DNA from: Typha latifolia
Lineage: Eukaryota > Streptophyta > Magnoliopsida > Poales > Typhaceae
DNA length: 64,000 nucleotides
Assembly: GCA_019914945.1 (NCBI GenBank)
Contig: CM034106.1
Location: 11,222,501-11,286,500 of the forward strand
Direction of reading: 5' to 3'
In this document: positions 1 through 12,500 of the stretch, in pieces
Position numbering within the stretch: position 1 is the stretch's first letter
How the letters are laid out: the number at the start of each line of letters is the position of its first letter
Program-made: the position numbers and the translations under genes
The notes under the pieces: model-generated
Databases searched by the model: none
Seen by the model: only the letters and a program-made list of their open reading frames with translations
What the model was told of the DNA's origin: nothing

Positions 1-657
1 TGGAAAAAAATTTGGGCAAAATCAAAATTTCCCATTGATTCCTACATATTTTATAGATCTAGCACCGAACTATTAGATCTATGTAGAAACAATAGATCTA
101 GCAAAATTAAACTCAGATATATTATTTGTACATCCCAAATTAGATTTTAAAAGTGTAAAACAATATAAAAAAAATCGAGCCAACCAGCACAGATCGACAC
201 ACCTTGGCATGAGTTTATGCCATTGGCACAGCCCATGCCAAGTATTGATACTCTATTGGCACAATGTGACCATCCTTGCATAGTTCAATAAGAAGTGAGA
301 ATTGATGAGGATATCACACACAAAATTAGTACATGGAGTAAGTGCATCCATGTATTAAGAAAACCATTCGAGAGGAAATTCCAATACTATAAAAGATATG
401 TACCAATATCTTATATGAGAAGAAATAAACCCCAAAACACCAGGACCAAACATTACCTATCCAGTTGTTTAGAAACATAATGTTATTTAGAATGTAAACA
501 GAAGGAAAAAAGTGTTTAAAATTTCTTTAAATTTTTTATGGTAAATGTTTTCACCATTTAATTCTATAATATTACAAGAATGTCAGAAATCAGTATTGAT
601 CAAGGAGAAGAAAAGGAACTCGCGTGAACCAATATATGTACAAAAATAATTCATTAC
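1..657. other. CALS9 intron 23, truncated by the window edge
   Basis: The donor after exon 23 (CAG|GTAATG at 657) opens an intron that extends past position 1. At about 200-256 it contains words forming short inverted repeats (CTTGGCATG, CATTGGCACAG, CCATGCCAAG), probably part of a transposon end. No exon of the next CalS9 segment is visible here. Confidence 0.45.
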
Positions 658-3600
658 CTGACTGGATGATCGCAGCTGCCTCCTGTATAAAGAATCAAAA
701 GGGAGTTTCAGTTACATCAGAACAAGACAAAATAACAACAACAAAAGAAAATGTTGAATACCTTTTTGGTAGAGCAACATGAAGGTTGTCCATAAAGGCT
801 TCAGGGAACTTCTCAAAGAGTTGGTGGACAGCCTCCACAGATCTAATCTGGACATCAAATGTGACACATATTGGCAAAAAGGAAAGATATCAGAGAAGAT
901 TATCACTTTGCATTTCTTGACAAATATAATCTGTTCCGCTATTCTAAGTGGTTATTTTATTCTGGGTAAAGGCAGTCAATACAACTGAATCCAGGACAGC
1001 AGCTAAAGGAAAATATCTCTTCCAGATGTACTCACTTTAAGACAACTAAATATGTGTTAACAACTGACTAATATATATCATGATTCATGACAAATGGATA
1101 AAATACAAGATCTGGGAACTGCTTTTGCACAACCTGAACAAGTGATATCAGCAAACAGCATTACATATGTATGAGGGCAATATGTGCATGAAAAGAAGAT
1201 AACACAAACAAGGGCTAAATGTTAGACCCTGTACAGGTGCCAATAATATTTTCTTGAGTTGCATGTCACGTACAAAGAAGTAAGATACTAAAATAAAATT
1301 AAAAACAATTTCCGTACGACCATTGTTTTTCAAGAATGACAATGTTAAATACAAAGAATTAATATATGTTTGCAATATTACAGCAAAAAGATATGACATA
1401 AATAACATCACATAAATATAAATTTACCTCACCCAAACGTTCCCTTGCACCAAGTAGGAACCCATAGACAGCAGACACCAAGGTGTAGAAAATATGGATA
1501 TCAAGAAGATAGATCTGCACAGATGGACAGTCACGTGAAGAATTGTTTATATTGAATTGTGATAATTAAGTTTTACATCCCAATACCCAAGGCATAGTTT
1601 GTTTTGAGTTTAGGGAGGGTACCGAACCAATATTACAATAATTAAGTACACGAGGCATTTGTTTGTTTTGAGTCAGGGAGGGTTCCTGACCTAACCTAGT
1701 TTAGTAACCAAATACATTTTAAGTTTTTACCTAATCAAGTTGAGTCCGCAATAAATAACTAAATAAATAAATGTATAAATTCTAATATTCTTTCCAATTG
1801 ATTCTAATTTGACCTTTGACATGACTTAAATCTATAAATTTCATGTCTTATCAATCTTCTCTATTCCAACAAATATATGATTTTCTATTATAGAAGAGCT
1901 CCTCTTTCACTATGGCTAAAAAAAATAACATTGAAAAAAATATATTTGTACAAAGATTAAAAAAAATATTATTTTATATAATTTTACTAATATGTTTAAT
2001 ATGAGTTTAAAGTGGCTAACTTGCATTTATATTTTATAAATTTAATAATAATATTTTAGTACTATTTGAATGATACATACTCAATTTTGCAAGAGTAAAT
2101 ATTTTTCACTTTTTCATGTCATATCAAAGTAATAGTTACACTCCTATTTTAAATTTTCTCTCATCTAATTATAATTTTTCTCAAAAATAAAAACATTCTC
2201 CTCCATTATGTTTTTAAATTTACTAAGTTCACAATAAATTATAGAGTGATTGCAGACTTGTAAGTTTAAGCCCACAATAACTCGCTTTCCAAAAATAATT
2301 ATTAAAAAATATTTTAAAATAATATTTATAAATTATTACAAAATAATAAGCCTCACACATGGGCTTAAAACCAAAAAACAAAAGAAAATAAAACATAGTA
2401 AAGTTATATTATATTTAAAATAAAATATTAACCTTACATTATTTTAGAAAAAAAAATAATATGTAAGCCTAGTTCAAGGTACCTAAATCTAGATCAAGAA
2501 ATGTGGCTAACTAATCAAATTCAAGACTTAATGTCAAACCAAGCAAGGCCCAAAAGTGCCCCAACCAAAGAAAAATAGATATAAAAAGCTGCGAACATGG
2601 TGCCAATCATTTGGCAGTTGTTCTTGATCAATAAATTACTAAAAAGTAGTCCATATAGATAGGGGTGTGTAATCAAGCGAGCATTGATCAAACTTGATTT
2701 GAAAATAATTTCAAGCCTAAATTCAGAACTAAGTTTGAATTTATTCAATTTTGATTTGAGCCAATTTTGAGCTCAAGCCTAAATGAGCTGATCAATTTTA
2801 TTGCAATTTCAAGCTTATTCAATTCAAGCCTAAATCGAGCTTGGATTAAGTTTGAATTAGGCTTGATTCGATAGTATGTATGCAAATAATTTGTACTACA
2901 TAAACATAGATATTGCAAATACCTAAACTAATAAGTAACAAAAAAATTGAAAAAATAAATATATAGCTTGACCAATATTTCCTCCTATTGCAATCATAAC
3001 ATGGCTACAAAAATAGCCCTAGAGTAACTAATTAGTATGAGCGTACAGATCTTGATCTAAAGGTTCATATTAGTTATATGTATTATATATTATATATTTT
3101 CAAAAATTATATCATTATTTTTTAGCCTTATCAAGCTTAAGCTTGATTAGGCTCATGATCAAGCTCCGCTCAAAATGAATTTCAAGCTTGGCTTAGCTGA
3201 CAAGCTTCAATCGCTCAATTTCGAGCAAAGTTTCATCAAGCCTTAGCGAGCCGAACTCAAGCCAGTTCGATTATCTTGACAACCCCACATACGGAGGTTG
3301 CGCCATTGTAAATTGTTTATTGTGGAAATTATACTAAAAACGCTTTGACGATCAGATAATCTCAGTCCTCAAATGCAACTAAAATATAAGAGTTGTATGA
3401 GATGTTATGTTTAGCAAGTAAAATCTTGAAGGCAAATGGCTCACCGCAACGACTGGTGCCCAGAAACTAAGAATTGTCAGTGCATTATGATTATCTGCAA
3501 GCATTGCAAAACTGAAGTTAACTCACATAAAGTTTAAAAAAAAGAACTGAGAAAGAAACAACATTCTGGACGGAGATCATAAGGATTAATTAAATTTATA

Positions 3601-6600
3601 TTGGAAGATTATTCATTTGTGATATATCAAACAGATACATATAGTTTAGCCTAAACAAGGTTACCAAAATTTATACAGTGGTGGGCAGGTAAATCATTGC
3701 ACATTAAGTTGCATACGACTTCCTAGCAGACCTCACTAGCCAAAGCTTAACAAACCAGGAATAAGCAGGTCAAGGTCTACTCAATAGCCATATTGATATG
3801 ACAGAAAGTTTGACGTGAGGAATATTACAAGGGGATAGTCGTCCAATAAGTACTAAATAATATTATTCACTTGATCTGTGTATTGATTTGCCTAAGACTA
3901 CCTAGCAGCCCCATTAATCAAAGTTTGACAAACCAGCAATCAGGATTGCATGTCAAGGCCTACTCAATGCCCTGGTCAAATATAACAGGGAAAGGTTGAA
4001 CTGGAAAAACAATATTTATTTAAATGTCAATCAAGATCTTATGTCATATGCATTTCGTTCTATCTTTCACATAAAAAGAAGGAAAAGAAGAAAAAAAATT
4101 AAAGCTAGCATTCTTGTTTGCATTTCATTGTTCTCAAGCAAAGATGCAGGTAACAAGAAGAGGCTGATATATATTGCTTACTCTTAGACACAAAGTCATG
4201 CCAGGAATATTGTAAGTCTTTGAAATTGATAATGATTCTAGTTGGTTTTACCAACGGTTTTATCTGCAAGAGAAATATCTGTTAGGACTGAAAAAAAAAA
4301 GAGAGAAAAATACATTTTACCCTCCTATCGTTAGGCCTAAATACAATTCACCCCCCAAACTTTCATTTGTGTCACTTTATCTCATTATGATTATATTCAA
4401 ACTAAAATCATTATTTTTTTCATCATATTTAACTAATCCATAGGTCAAATTTGAAGATACTCAATAAAAACATATTTGTAAAAAATTGAATAAGCTTTCC
4501 AAGGCATATTATATATATCAATCGAATTGAATAAGCTTCCATTTGTGTCACTTTACCCTTTTATAAATATATTCAAACTAAAACAGTTAATTTTTTTCAT
4601 CATATTAAATCAATCCACAGATCGAATTTGAAAATACTCATTAAAAATACATTTGAAGAGAATTAGATAAATTTTCCAACACATCTAAAATAATATCAAT
4701 CAAATTTCAGATGACAAAATTATATATTTATTTAATATATTTATCATATCTTTGTCATCTAAAATTCGATCGATATTATTTTAAATGCATTAAAAAACTT
4801 ATTCAATATATACAATTTTATATCTAATGAGTATCTTCAAATTGCATTTTAGTTAGACAATAAGAGGTAAAGCAATACAAATGAAACTATAGAGAGGTAA
4901 AATAAATTTAGACTTAACCATATGGGGGTAAAATATAATTTTCCTAAAACTGCATGAGGATACGAGTGTAGTCAGAATAACACTTTCCTGAAGAAAATAG
5001 GCAAAGGAAAATTTTGCGGTAAGTACCACAAGCCAAAAAAGCACATATCTGCACAAAACAAAAATTACAATAGTTGATTTTAAGTTGGCAAAAGAAGCAA
5101 CCTCACTATAAGTTAATATGAAATCCAATCAAATATAAAACATGGATATTGGTCACACATTTCTAGAAATTCTGATAATGCAGATGGGTGTAGGTGTTTA
5201 TGTCCCGAGAATTCATATGCCTAGATACAATACTAAAGTTCAATAAGTAGGCCAATCTTAACAAACACCCACGTTTAATCCTGTCTTGTGACTTAATTAT
5301 GGTGTAGGATACTCCAGCAATATTACCCACCGTTGATCTCGTCTTGTTTCTAAATGAGGTGTATGAGCAATTAGAGATAATAAAAAAATCACTCAAACAG
5401 ATCATATATAGACAAGAAAGATATCTGACGATCTTCTTATGTGAACTGTAGAGAAACCCCCTTCGGAGAGGATCATTGGAGCATGTCCCAAGATTAGAGT
5501 AAAAGATTACTGTAATCTAGTAACTGACTAATATAGGGAGAGTAAACCAAAACCCATGAAGATCACCATGCCTTCAATCTCCAGCAATAGTCGACAAATA
5601 CCTAACCTCATGCAAAGCTAGTACATCAAACTTCTTACTAAACAGGTCAGGGCTGCCAACCATCAAGAAATCATTGTCTGTACGTTCTGAGGAAAAAAAA
5701 GAGAGGGGATCTCTGCAAGGTTCACTCACATCGACCAGTAGGCAAGTAGAATTTATAAACCATAAATGATAGTTGAATCTCAGTCAACACAAGAGCCAAA
5801 TATTGCACTGACTAGACATTTAAGAGTTCAAAATAAAGGAAAAAGTGATTACTATTGTCATATTATACAGGCTACAATCTCACCCAAAGGACAGATAAGC
5901 TAAAGTAGAGGTAAAAAAAGCAGTATCATAGATAGACTCAGCGTATTTATAACCAAAGTAGATGAATGATAACTACAAACAAGATGAGGCATTCATGTTT
6001 TAAAAAAAAAAGGCAAAGATCTTTACTTAATGTAGCTGGAGGGCCTCTCATACATGCCACGCCCAACATAGTTGTGTTCCTTCACAGAAAAACAACTTCC
6101 GATTATGCAAAAAAATCAGGAACAAGAATAACCAGCACAGCAGACGATGAAAAAGTCCAAAAGGATAGTAGAATCAGTGAAGGAAAGAACCTGGCGCATC
6201 CACTTGGCAAGGCGCACAAGAGACCAACGATCACATGGGTCAGTAAGGTGGTGACAGAAGGGGATTTGCATCAGGAGGCCAACAAAGATCTGAAAACCAG
6301 CATATGCACCAAGTACAAAAACGTATATCTTGAAAACAGCAGAATCTGTCCCATCCTGAAGCGCCTTCCTGAAGCCCAATAAATAAATAAAGTTCTAAAA
6401 AGTTACATTAAGACTGTAAGTATAGTAAAAAGTTCCACAAAAAGAGGAAGCTATAAATGCAAAACAACAGAAGAAGCAAATTAAAAATTGTGGAGCTTAC
6501 ACATATAGGTAACAGATGGCTAACGAGGCAACAGAAAACCAACAGAAGCGACAGAATATTCTGGTAATAGCTGACCGACGAGATGTAGAATACGCACCAT

Positions 6601-9595
6601 ACATCATCAAAATGTCCAGAACACCTAGCTCAAAGAGTAGTCACCAGAAGAAAGAAATGAAAAGGTAAAAAAGCAAGATTTTAACCATCTATTAACAATT
6701 GAAGATAAAATTGATCAACCTGCTAGTATTTCACAACCTCAGAAAGGGAAATGCATTGATAGCCGGAACTTACTTTCGATGAATTTCATAACAACATATG
6801 TGGGGCCAAGACTAAGAAGAACTTGAATGGTCTTCATATTCAAATTGCCATCATTGAAAGCAATAATAGTTAATCCCTGGAAGAAAAGAAATAGTAATTC
6901 ATATACTTTACATCCACATAAAATTGAGGGATAGAAGAAGAAAAGGAAGAAAGAGAAATAGTGCGATAGCAGTCTTGGCTCTAACTAAAGAAGAATTATG
7001 GATGAAACAAAAGGTGTCCACTTCTTTCTGTGAACCTACTAAATAGTTCGATTTTGGGATCTATAGTAATTTTGTGTTTGATTAGAGTTAGATTAAGACT
7101 TGTAGAGTCTTTTTCATAGCCTAAAATGACAATTTCCGAATGCATAAAACAGCACAAGATCCTATAAGGTTATCAATGAAACTTCCCATCCGTGAAATCA
7201 TCATTTCGGGAGAAAACAACTGCTTAAATAGTATAATCCAGTATTCTAAAGCTCCAGTTCAATATCCTCAAATATCCAAGACATGGTTTACTACATCCTG
7301 TAATAATCTCCCTCTCAGATAGACACACATTATTCAATCATGCTTGTCCACTTCTCTCTGAAGCAGGGGCTGTCAATCCCACTTCAGTATTCCACATTAT
7401 TTGCAGTGAATACCAGCCCTAGCAATAATTGTCACAGCAAAGGTTGTTTAATAAGCACTCTATAATTTCCTGCCCTACAAAGCGTCCAACATCGTCGACC
7501 AGCTCATGAGCAGCAACATTAGCCTTTCAGAGCTCTTTTGGAAGCTTTTTTACCTCTTATAAATTGGCATCTCATGCTCAACAACAAATGCAATGGTCCA
7601 TCTTGTGGCTAAGATCTACCTAATAGAAAAGTTAGTATCACAATGAGGCAGAGTAAAAGATGAACCCTTAATAGCTTACAAAATAGGTCACAGATTCTAT
7701 GAGAAGTTAGAAGCAAAGAGGATAATAGGATATCATCACACTTCTGGAGAAATATTCCCATTTCAAGACCCTCTTGTTAGATTATGTTCAGCAGAATCAT
7801 AAAGATTCTTTCGATCCTAATAATTAATAAGACAAGATTAAGTAACCTAAAAAAACTCATTCTACAAGCTCAAATCACTGCTCCAGCCCTGAAATCACCA
7901 AACTATTCAGTCAGCTACAATCACTCAAGTACCTCCAAATCGGAAAATAGTCCTTCCCACAATATCCTGACACAAAATGATTCATTCACTTCATTTACCA
8001 TCATGAAATTTAAAATAGCTTTCACAACACCTGCAGTCGACACTAATTCTGTCGTAGCAAATGTTCTTCCTACAGTGTAGTAGTAAACATAGCAGGATCA
8101 GTCATTAAATATCTGTGAGCATGCAAGCTGATTAAGCAGGATGAGAAACAGACCCAAATGATTTGCCCGTCAATTAAACCAATAAGTCAAGTTGAAGCAA
8201 AAGCAGTAGAGATTTCAATATACGAACTACATGTAAACAGAAGATATCATTTCAGCAAATATACCTGGAACATCATAAAAAGGAACATCCATAGACGGTG
8301 AAAGCTATGGTAAAGATGAAGAAAGGTTCGGTGCTCCACAAAAGATGTTTTGCCATAATGGTTACTTCCACCAATACACCCTAATCTCTGCACAAGTTAC
8401 ATATAAATATAAAAACCAAGAAGCATAGAAAAAGATCAAACTATGCAACAATAGAAAAATCAACATCTGAAAACAGATAGTAAAAGCAAAATGGAGCAAC
8501 TGTTAAGGCAAAACTTTCAATTTATCCATACAATACGAGAAAAAGGCTTCATTTGATACAGTTTGCCAACTGACAACTTTCAGGCATATCTCGGATAGAA
8601 AATCAAGTGTGGAATTCTAGGAAGAGCGCAAATGCCTACTGCAGATGCTTGGCTTGTGCTTCTAGGCACTTTGCTTGCATGCTAAAGAGGCAACTTGTCA
8701 GGATGAACAAATTACTCCACCCATTGTCTTAGTTGAGACTTGAGATAGAAAAGCAGACTAGACGAGAGTTTGTAATCCGACAGTTAGATTCTAAAGTAAC
8801 TTCTGTCATTTATCAAATAAACCACTTAGACAACAAAGATTAGTGCAAGGAATCGTGTATGTATATATGCTCGTACATAACAAATCCACGCTTCATCAAG
8901 TGGTGGTCCCATAATCCTGTATTAACAGTGAGTTTAGTTTACTAATTGTAAAGAGAATTTCTAGTTCAAGTCATATGTAAGGCAAGAGCCCTACACATAC
9001 ATGCCACCCTCAGCATTTCTCTTAAAATTGCCGTCAAACAATGCATGAAGATGTCCGCCAGATGCTACCATAAGTTTGAAACTGTAGGATCCCTTCTACC
9101 ATGCAAAACCAGGCCAGTAACAGGAACTAAAAGATGTTTCTCTTGGCATTTCTCCAACCAGTAAAAGTTGAACTTCGATGTGCTGCATAGTTCCATTTGC
9201 CAAAGTAAATGTTTTCAAACAGCAAGGCAGAAACCACTCAGAAATTCAAATATAAATCAAGCTTTAGAAAGAACAAATCAATATATATTCAATATTGAAC
9301 ATCAAAAATTGCATTGAAGATAAACTAAAAGGAATTAAAGACCCATAAAAATTCACAGACCTTTGCCTGCTTGCTAGGCTTTGAAAAAAATGGATAGCTT
9401 AGTCGCCAAGGCCAACCAAGTTGGAAGCAGTTAAGAGACCTGCATTATAAAAAATGAACTATAAGGAAAAGAGGTTAAACAGAGATATATTGGGCTCGGG
9501 CATCATCTTGATAATTACCAGAAAAACTCATTAAAATCATCATAGTTTCTCCAGGCAGAATGAGGTGCCCGTCCATTGTCATTGTTGGCAGCTTC
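658..9595 (-). CDS. CALS9: CALS9 exons 11-23: linker and N-terminal membrane-spanning block
   Basis: Exons: 9519-9595, 9361-9439, 8265-8387, 6774-6876, 6501-6624, 6191-6368, 6027-6079, 4988-5048, 4182-4263, 3445-3494, 1428-1514, 762-847, 658-682 (residues 420-795). Blocks seen: [74 protein letters not shown], then YGFLLGARERLGE and RSVEAVHQLFEKFPEAF. These are the hydrophobic helices and conserved loops of the N-terminal transmembrane cluster of plant callose synthases, followed by the start of the large cytosolic loop. Exon 18 (4988-5048) ends in CAG followed by GAAAGT, not GT. The following intron (4264-4987) is almost entirely an inverted-repeat element. The remaining introns hold AT-rich DNA. 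Confidence 0.9.
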
Positions 9596-12500
9596 CTGCA
9601 AAAGTAACTTTTTATCCTTGCGTGGACTTGTATACATCTAAATGTTATAAACTTCGTCTCTCAGAGGGAACAAAATGAGTATGATTAGTGTCTCATTTTA
9701 ATCTTCTTTGACCTTCAGGAGGAAGCAGCAAATAAAGTTTCTGGATGACATCAAAATTAATTGTAGAATATGAACTTCCTCTTGACCACAGTAGAGCTAG
9801 AACCAAGCAAAATTGTCTAATATCCCGTGGCAATGAATGGATAGGGAAAACTTTTGTGAAATCATAAAACAGTTCAAAATAAATCATTAACCCACAACTA
9901 GTGTTTGCAAGAAAACCTTGCTGACCTAAAAAGGCGACGTCATCCAACAGCTTGATTAGATTATATAACAATCCACTATAAATTGATTCGGTTAATAATC
10001 ATTCACCAGCTTAAACAAAGATCAAGAAATCATCTCTTATACTAATCCTTGCACCAGCTTGCACTCATTCCTACTTCCTAGAGAATGAAGTCTTCGCTTA
10101 CTTTCTCAGCATGCATTTGGCATATTCAAGAGAAGATCATATACCAGCATGAAATAACCAGAACTCAGGGCAAGTTACTATCCTCGCTGTGAGGATGGTC
10201 AACGAATGCCTTGTAGTAATGCCAATAAGATATTGCATACTTAGAACCATCTGATGCAACGAGGCTTAATCTAACTTTGTAGTTTGCTCATCTATGAAGC
10301 CAAAACATGCAATTCCTAACCAACTTATGCGAAAGCCATGACTACGAAGTATCGAAATACAGTAATTAGACACTAATATACCATCTACAGCAATATCATC
10401 GCCCTAATTTTTCATTCACATTTCCACAGAAAAAAAATCAAGAAATTCTAGCAACACAGTCAGCACCACTTGTCGAGTGGGCCAACATAACTCTTAGTTT
10501 TTATGGTTTTCGAGTCAGGTATCTCATATATTGGGACAGACTTGCCCGGTTCTGGAACCAGCGAATTATGTCTTTCAATCTCAGTTTAAGGAGCTTGAGT
10601 AAGGTCGAACTCAAAAAGCAGTGTCCTCCCTTTAGCTGAAGCCCGAACAGAGTTGATGCGGTAACAAATGTCTAAAAAAGCCGCCACTGCTTCTTGTACT
10701 TCCCAAATGCCAAGCATTGATTGACCGGAGTGAAGAGTCAGAAGGATATATTGTCTTTTTTGAAAAACTGGACTATTGATTTGAACTTACAACGCCGGGC
10801 TCTGGAAGCCACTGGTGGAGAAAGCTCTTTAAGCTTCCTGTCTTTAGAAGCTCTTTGGCTAATTATATAGATCTAGATAAGATTAATGGCAGAAAAGAAT
10901 ACAAAAGTCGAGCAATTCCTGTCTCAAAAGCCGAAAAGAATACAAAAGGGCAGCGGCAAAGGTGGCATTTGATAACCTGATCAAAGAAGAAATCAAAGAA
11001 GAAAAGTTTCTCACAGCTCAAGACAAGCCCCATGCAGTGAAAAAAATTAATTGATCTAGAGTCATCTGTTTGAGACTGGCATCACATGTATAAATGTCAG
11101 GGCCATGGAAATAGATAACTTGTTGTACCATGTAAAGTCAAAGCCCTGGAAAAGATTGTTTGGCATTTTGGCTTGTTAATTAGAGTTTACATATTTCACG
11201 GCTTTTCCATTTCATGTGATTCAAATTCCAACAATTAATATATCCCATATAAATAAAAAGCACAACATAAGAAACTCAAGTTCTAAAATTCCATGGATTT
11301 AAAGATTTGCTGTCCAGTTGACTTCTATAAAGAGGGTCCTCACAAATGGACAAACTTGGTGATATAAAGTTGTTGGTTACGAATAAAAGCCTACACATGG
11401 GAGATTTCACATCTCTCTCCTTCTCTCTCTCTTTCTTTATATACTATGTATACTATGTATACTATGTATATAATTTATTAAATAACAATAACTCACAGAA
11501 GAATGAGTCTCAGCTTTGTTAACTAATCAAATGATGTTTGTCCCTGAGTATGATAATTTCTTCACCTACTTTGAAGAAGGAATAGTGATTAACTACTAAG
11601 ACAAGGACTTACCGCTGCTATGACTTCATATAGAGGAGAAATAACTTGATCAAGAAATGAAACTCCACTCTGAGAAACACAGCTATCGGCATGTTTCGGA
11701 ATCTGCTGGCGTAGTATCTCCTCCAGCTCTCTCGCCATCTGCCCCCCAATAGCAAAGAATCATACTCATACATTATACTGACAAATTCAATTTTCAAAGA
11801 TGTATACATGCAAAAGCATCATTCAAAGCAACATAACAATATGCTTGCTAACAAAGTCACCTACATAAACCTACCTAAATGAAGATGATAATTACCTGAA
11901 GAATGTAATGACATAATCAAAATCGTTAATGCAGTTAGGAAACATTTCTATATGTATAATTGCCATCACCTTGAAAAACACAAAAATGACCATAAAGAAT
12001 GCCCGCTAAGTGAAAACTAGATAGAAAGAAAGAGCATATAACCAGAACACAATGAAAAGAAGGGCCTAGCAATGGACAACCTCACAAGAATCAGAGTTAT
12101 ATAGCCATAAGGCTTTGCTGCCCTCGTGCTGCAGAAAGATACCGCCTTGTTCATACTGGAAGATGTTGCCCTTGCCTCCAAAAACCATTTTGTACTATAT
12201 TCCCCAATGCAAACACATCTTTTATTTGAAGGGTTGATCCAAAGGTTTGTGATCACTCTTAAAGCCAATCTAGTAAAACAGGCTCCTATCTATGTAGGAT
12301 CTCATAAGAGCAAGAAAAAACTAACCTTACTCTCGACAATATCACCTCTCAAGTATTCAGATTTATAGATACTACTCGTGTACTATTCCACAGCATAGCA
12401 CATAAATTGACACATTCCTTTCTTATGTCTTAAGGTCTAGTGTATTTCAGTTGCAAAAATAAATTCAGAAGTACACCAAGCAAACTTCTCTTTGTGCCTG

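Noticed and set aside
5966..6382. 138-aa plus-strand open frame
   Set aside because: It is antisense to CALS9 exons 16 and 17 (6191-6368, 6027-6079), whose minus-strand translation matches the family perfectly. The plus-strand peptide has no recognisable features.
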